A stretch of DNA of 64,000 bases, from NCBI GenBank assembly GCA_016713305.1, contig JADJPK010000008.1:310001-374000 (forward strand), read 5' to 3'. The number at the start of each line of letters is the position of its first letter. Position 1 is the first letter of the stretch. Made by a program: the position numbers and the translations under genes. Below are positions 60,534 to 64,000 of this stretch, piece by piece. A model generated the notes under the pieces. It was not told where the DNA came from. It did no database searches and saw only the letters and a program-made list of their open reading frames with translations. Source of the DNA: Betaproteobacteria bacterium. Its GTDB lineage: Bacteria > Pseudomonadota > Gammaproteobacteria > Burkholderiales > Ga0077523.

Positions 60534-61242
60534 GAAAGATCTTCTCCGCAAGGAATTCAGGTCGAAGTTGCCGACGTGTTTGCCGTCAGCAGTCCGCATT
60601 GCCGACTGCCAGCGGGCCTGCACCGCCGGCCGCATCGCTGCACGGACGGCAACGCTGATCGCCGCACGGCCGCACAACGGTGGAGCGCCATCGACGCACG
60701 CGTGCTCCATTGATGCGCCCGGGTTGCGCTTGAACGTCGATGACTGACCCCGGGGAAGCATCTTAACGCCGCGATGGTGCTGCACGCGCGTCTCGTTCGC
60801 ACGTCTTTCCGCCCGCGATGCGCTCGACGATGAAACTTAAGCGCGACGTCCCCGATCCAAGGGGCATCGCACGATGAGATGCCACCCATCAAATCGAGGA
60901 CCCCGACGGTCCCGCAGTTCATTCCCGGAGACCTGCCCCTTCGCAGGGTGCTGGCACCCAATTCGCTCTGTCTTCCCTCAGGAAGGCGTTTCGCGCACCG
61001 ATGTGCCTGGCGGTGACGGTCCGGTCTGCCCGATCCGGGCAGCGCGTGCCCGAGAGGCGGAATGGCGGCACGCCGGGTCCTCCGGCAGTCATTCGTGCGC
61101 GTTGAAGGTGTCGCGCAGCCGGGAAACGGTCGCAACGGCTTCAGAAAGATCGGGTATTGGTCGTTTCAGGGAACAACAACAAGCGAAGAGGCGGAGAGAC
61201 GAGTCGACATGCCGTAAAACGCAGGTGAATGGAGAAGGATCG
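60534..61242. other. Long leader region of prkA
   Basis: No gene was supported in these 709 nt; open frames there lack codon structure and family similarity. The region carries the candidate sigma-54 promoter at 60952 and the prkA ribosome binding site GGAGAAGGA (61231-61239). The transcript leader would be about 265 nt. Confidence 0.55.
60952..60967 (+). promoter_or_regulatory. Candidate sigma-54 promoter for prkA-yeaH
   Basis: TGGCAC-CCAAT-TCGCT keeps the invariant GG (-24) and GC (-12) at the correct 10-nt spacing, with one mismatch in TTGC. prkA homologues (yeaG in E. coli) are induced under nitrogen starvation, so the assignment is reasonable. No enhancer-binding site was located. Confidence 0.4.
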
Positions 61243-63168
61243 ATGATGAAGATCGCTGAAGGGTACAAGGCCAGATATTCGTCCAGCCAGGCCGATGAGA
61301 TGTCGGTGGAGGAATATCTGGAGCTTTGCAGGAAGGACCCGGCGGTGTATGCAAGTGCCGCGGAACGGATGCTCGCGGCAATCGGCGAACCTGAAGTCGT
61401 CGACACCCGGCTCGACCCAAGGCTGTCGCGGCTCTTCTCCAACCGGGTCATCAAGCGCTATCCCGCCTTTGCCGAGTTCTACGGCATGGAGGACGTGGTG
61501 GCGCAGATCGTCGCCTTCTTCAAGCACGCCGCCCAGGGTCTCGAGGAGAAGAAGCAGATCCTCTATCTTCTGGGTCCGGTGGGCGGCGGGAAGTCCTCCA
61601 TCGCCGAGCGCCTCAAGCAGCTGATGGAAAAGCGTCCCATCTATGCGCTCAAGGGCTCTCCCGTCAACGAATCCCCCCTGGGGCTCTTCGCGCCCGAGGA
61701 GTTCGGCGACACGCTTCTTGCCGATTACGGCATTCCCCGCCGGTACCTCAGCGGCATCATGTCGCCCTGGGCCATCAAGCGCCTGCAGGAATTCGACGGC
61801 GACATCTCGCAGTTCCGCGTCGTGCGCATCCAGCCTTCGGTGCTGCGGCAGGTCGCCATCGCCAAGACCGAACCCGGCGACGAAAACAATCAGGACATCT
61901 CCTCTCTGGTCGGCAAAGTGGATATCCGCAAGCTCGACCGCTACGCCCAGGACGACCCCGACGCCTACAGCTACTCCGGCGGGCTGTGCCTGGCGAACCA
62001 GGGGCTGCTCGAGTTCGTGGAGATGTTCAAGGCGCCGATCAAGATGCTGCACCCCCTGCTGACGGCCACCCAGGAGGGCAACTTCAAGGGCACCGAGGGC
62101 TTCTCGGCCATTCCGTTCAGCGGCGTGATCCTGGCGCACAGCAACGAATCGGAATGGCAATCTTTCCGCAACAACCGGCACAACGAGGCTTTCCTCGACC
62201 GTATCTACATCGTCAAGGTGCCCTACTGCCTGCAGGTGTCGGACGAGATGCGGATCTACGAAAAGCTCGTGAGGAACAGCGCGCTCGCCCATGCGCCGTG
62301 CGCTCCCCACACCCTGGAGATGATGGCGCAGTTCTCCGTCCTGTCTCGCCTGAAGGACCCGGAGAACTCCAGCCTGTACTCCAAGATGCGGGTGTACGAC
62401 GGCGAGAGCCTGAAGGACACCGATCCGCGCGCCAAGTCCTATCAGGAATACCGCGAGTACGCCGGACCGGACGAGGGCATGACGGGGATCTCCACACGCT
62501 TCGCCTACAAGATCCTGTCGACGGTGTTCAACCATGACCAGGTGGAGGTGGCCGCCAACCAGGTTCACCTCATGTACGTGCTGGAGCAGCGGATCGGCCG
62601 CGAGGACTTCCCGGACGAAACCAAGCGCAGGTACCTGGAGTTCATCAAGGGCTACCTCGCGCCGCGTTACGCGGAGTTCATCGGCAAGGAGATCCAGACC
62701 GCGTACCTCGAGTCCTATTCCGAGTACGGCCAGAACATCTTCGACCGTTACGTCACGTACGCCGATTGCTGGATCCAGGACGAGGAGTTCCGCGACCCCG
62801 ACACCGGCGAGTTCTTCGACCGTTCGGCGCTCAATACCGAGCTCGAGAAGATCGAGAAGCCGGCCGGCATCGCCAATCCGAAGGACTTCCGCAACGAGAT
62901 CGTGAACTTCGTGCTGCGGGCGCGTGCGAACAACGGCGGCAAGAATCCCGTGTGGAGCAGCTACGAGAAACTGCGCGAGGTCATCGAGAAGAAGATGTTC
63001 TCCAGCACCGAAGATCTGCTGCCGGTGATCTCCTTCAACGCCAAGGCGTCCACGGAGGATCAGAAGAAGCACCAGAACTTCGTGGACCGCATGGTGGCCA
63101 AGGGGTACACCGAGAAGCAGGTCCGTCTGCTCTCGGAGTGGTACCTCCGGGTCCAGAAGTCCTCGTGA
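61243..63168 (+). CDS. prkA: PrkA-family serine protein kinase / AAA+ protein
   Basis: The product has 641 residues, the full family length. An N-terminal AAA+ module has Walker A GPVGGGKSS (111-119) and family blocks (SVEEYLELCRKDPAVYASAA; LGLFAPEEFGDTLLADYGIP; FVEMFKAPIKMLHPLL; ILAHSNESEWQSFRNNRHNE). The C-terminal kinase-like part includes YLEFIKGYLAPRYAEFIGKE. E. coli YeaG and B. subtilis PrkA act in starvation and sporulation signalling. Tandem ATGs at 61243 and 61246 follow GGAGAAGGA. The yeaH-like gene follows 52 nt downstream, the usual pairing. Confidence 0.95.
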   Translation: MMKIAEGYKARYSSSQADEMSVEEYLELCRKDPAVYASAAERMLAAIGEPEVVDTRLDPRLSRLFSNRVIKRYPAFAEFYGMEDVVAQIVAFFKHAAQGLEEKKQILYLLGPVGGGKSSIAERLKQLMEKRPIYALKGSPVNESPLGLFAPEEFGDTLLADYGIPRRYLSGIMSPWAIKRLQEFDGDISQFRVVRIQPSVLRQVAIAKTEPGDENNQDISSLVGKVDIRKLDRYAQDDPDAYSYSGGLCLANQGLLEFVEMFKAPIKMLHPLLTATQEGNFKGTEGFSAIPFSGVILAHSNESEWQSFRNNRHNEAFLDRIYIVKVPYCLQVSDEMRIYEKLVRNSALAHAPCAPHTLEMMAQFSVLSRLKDPENSSLYSKMRVYDGESLKDTDPRAKSYQEYREYAGPDEGMTGISTRFAYKILSTVFNHDQVEVAANQVHLMYVLEQRIGREDFPDETKRRYLEFIKGYLAPRYAEFIGKEIQTAYLESYSEYGQNIFDRYVTYADCWIQDEEFRDPDTGEFFDRSALNTELEKIEKPAGIANPKDFRNEIVNFVLRARANNGGKNPVWSSYEKLREVIEKKMFSSTEDLLPVISFNAKASTEDQKKHQNFVDRMVAKGYTEKQVRLLSEWYLRVQKSS

Positions 63169-63220
63169 GGCGGCCTTCCATGAATCTTGTGTCTCGAACG
63201 CGGGCGGGAACCGGACGACC

Positions 63221-64000
63221 ATGAACCGACTGGTCGATCGCCGGTTGAACGGACGCAACCGGAGCGCGGTCAACCGGGAGCGTTTTCTCCGCCGTTACAA
63301 GGATCACATCCGCCGCTCGGTGAAGGGCATGATCGCCGAGCGTTCCATCGGCGACATGGCCAAGGGCGGCGAGGTGAAGGTCCCGGTCAAGGACCTCTCG
63401 GAACCGGGGTTCGGCTATGGTCAGGGCGGGGACTGGGAGCACGTCCATCCGGGCAACCGCGAGTTCACGGCCGGGGATCGCATCAAGCGTCCCGACGGAG
63501 GCGCCGGCGGAGGTCGGGGCGAGGGCGATTCCGGTTCGGGGGAGGTGGTGGACGAGTTCGTGTTCACGCTTTCCCGCGACGAATTCCTGAACATCTTCTT
63601 CGAGGATCTCGAGCTTCCCAACCTCATGCGCACGGCTGTGGCCGAGAGCGAGGACACCAAGCTCGTCCGGGCGGGCTACGTGAAGGACGGCACTCCGTCG
63701 AATCTCAGCGTGGTCCGCACCATGAAGACGGCACTCGCGCGGCGGATTGCGCTGGGCGGACCGATCAGGAAGGAACTGCGATGCCTTGCCGAAGAACGCG
63801 AGACGGCGCTTCGCGACAGCCGTCCGCAAGCGGACATCGAGGCGCTCGACACGAAGATCGCGGAACTGGAGGCCCAGCTCGCGCGCCTGCCCTTTCTCGA
63901 CGATGTCGATCTGCGCTACCGGCACAGGGTGGCCGTTCCGCGGCCGGCGGCGCGGGCCGTGATGTTCTGCCTCATGGACGTGTCCGCGTCCATGGACGAG
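63221..64000 (+). CDS. yeaH: YeaH/DUF444 family protein, 3' end cut by window edge
   Basis: The frame from ATG 63221 is open to the end, giving 260 residues so far. The start MNRLVDRRLNGRNRSAVNRE and the early KDHIRRSVKGMIAERSI match DUF444. The von Willebrand A-like part begins at the end, with the MIDAS motif in MFCLMDVSASMDE. YeaH proteins are encoded with PrkA, often also with SpoVR, and probably work as its partner. A Gly-rich linker (DGGAGGGRGEGDSGS) lies at about 90-105. The gene downstream is outside the window. Confidence 0.92.
   Translation, partial: MNRLVDRRLNGRNRSAVNRERFLRRYKDHIRRSVKGMIAERSIGDMAKGGEVKVPVKDLSEPGFGYGQGGDWEHVHPGNREFTAGDRIKRPDGGAGGGRGEGDSGSGEVVDEFVFTLSRDEFLNIFFEDLELPNLMRTAVAESEDTKLVRAGYVKDGTPSNLSVVRTMKTALARRIALGGPIRKELRCLAEERETALRDSRPQADIEALDTKIAELEAQLARLPFLDDVDLRYRHRVAVPRPAARAVMFCLMDVSASMDE

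Overview
The window is very GC-rich DNA from a Gram-negative bacterium, most likely a proteobacterium. This is inferred from gene content: a PEP-CTERM exosortase substrate, a Liv-type ABC importer, FixL/FixJ-like regulators, a PrkA-YeaH pair and a DUF4124 protein. No rRNA or tRNA gene was seen, so the genus cannot be given. The first and last genes (hyuB-like, yeaH-like) are cut by the window edges.

Layout. 1-6.3 kb: hydantoinase/oxoprolinase-type subunits HyuB (partial) and HyuA on the minus strand, separated by a plus-strand btaA-btaB betaine-lipid pair with a candidate Pho box and by a convergent alkaline-ceramidase-like membrane protein. 6.4-32 kb: a cohesin-like PEP-CTERM protein with its own terminator, then one giant gene of about 24.4 kb. 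The giant gene encodes a LEPR-XLL surface-type protein of about 8,135 residues once five frame breaks are repaired. 32-43.3 kb: an inverted heptamer array, a FixJ/FixL-like pair, a Crp/Fnr regulator, a protein-isoaspartate methyltransferase, a CHASE/multi-PAS sensor kinase, a Tat-exported formamidase-type enzyme and an aldo/keto reductase. 43.4-56.5 kb: a leftward catabolic block with an exported intradiol dioxygenase, a complete branched-chain-type importer (LivF, LivG, fused LivH-LivM, substrate-binding protein), an amino-acid-synthesis family protein, an ApbE-like UPF0280 protein, a 6-hydroxynicotinate-reductase-like enzyme and a two-gene molybdenum hydroxylase. Most of its genes overlap by 4 nt. 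56.9-64 kb: a DUF4124 protein, a DsbA-like oxidoreductase, a PLP dehydratase, an LCM-type methyltransferase, a YciI protein and prkA-yeaH.

How the genes may work together. The 43-56 kb block looks like uptake and attack of an N-heteroaromatic acid: the Mo-hydroxylase hydroxylates, the Fe-S reductase dearomatises, and the ABC importer supplies substrate. HyuAB or the formamidase elsewhere in the window could open or deaminate the product, but this is inference. The bta genes probably make phosphorus-free betaine lipids under phosphate limitation. The giant protein and its PEP-CTERM neighbour both carry cohesin-like folds, and the giant ends in a dockerin-like module, so a surface assembly is possible.

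Caution. Nine frame breaks occur across five otherwise intact genes, and eight of them lie in or beside short G/C runs. Each repair gives a full-length family member. Read or consensus errors are therefore at least as likely as real pseudogenes.
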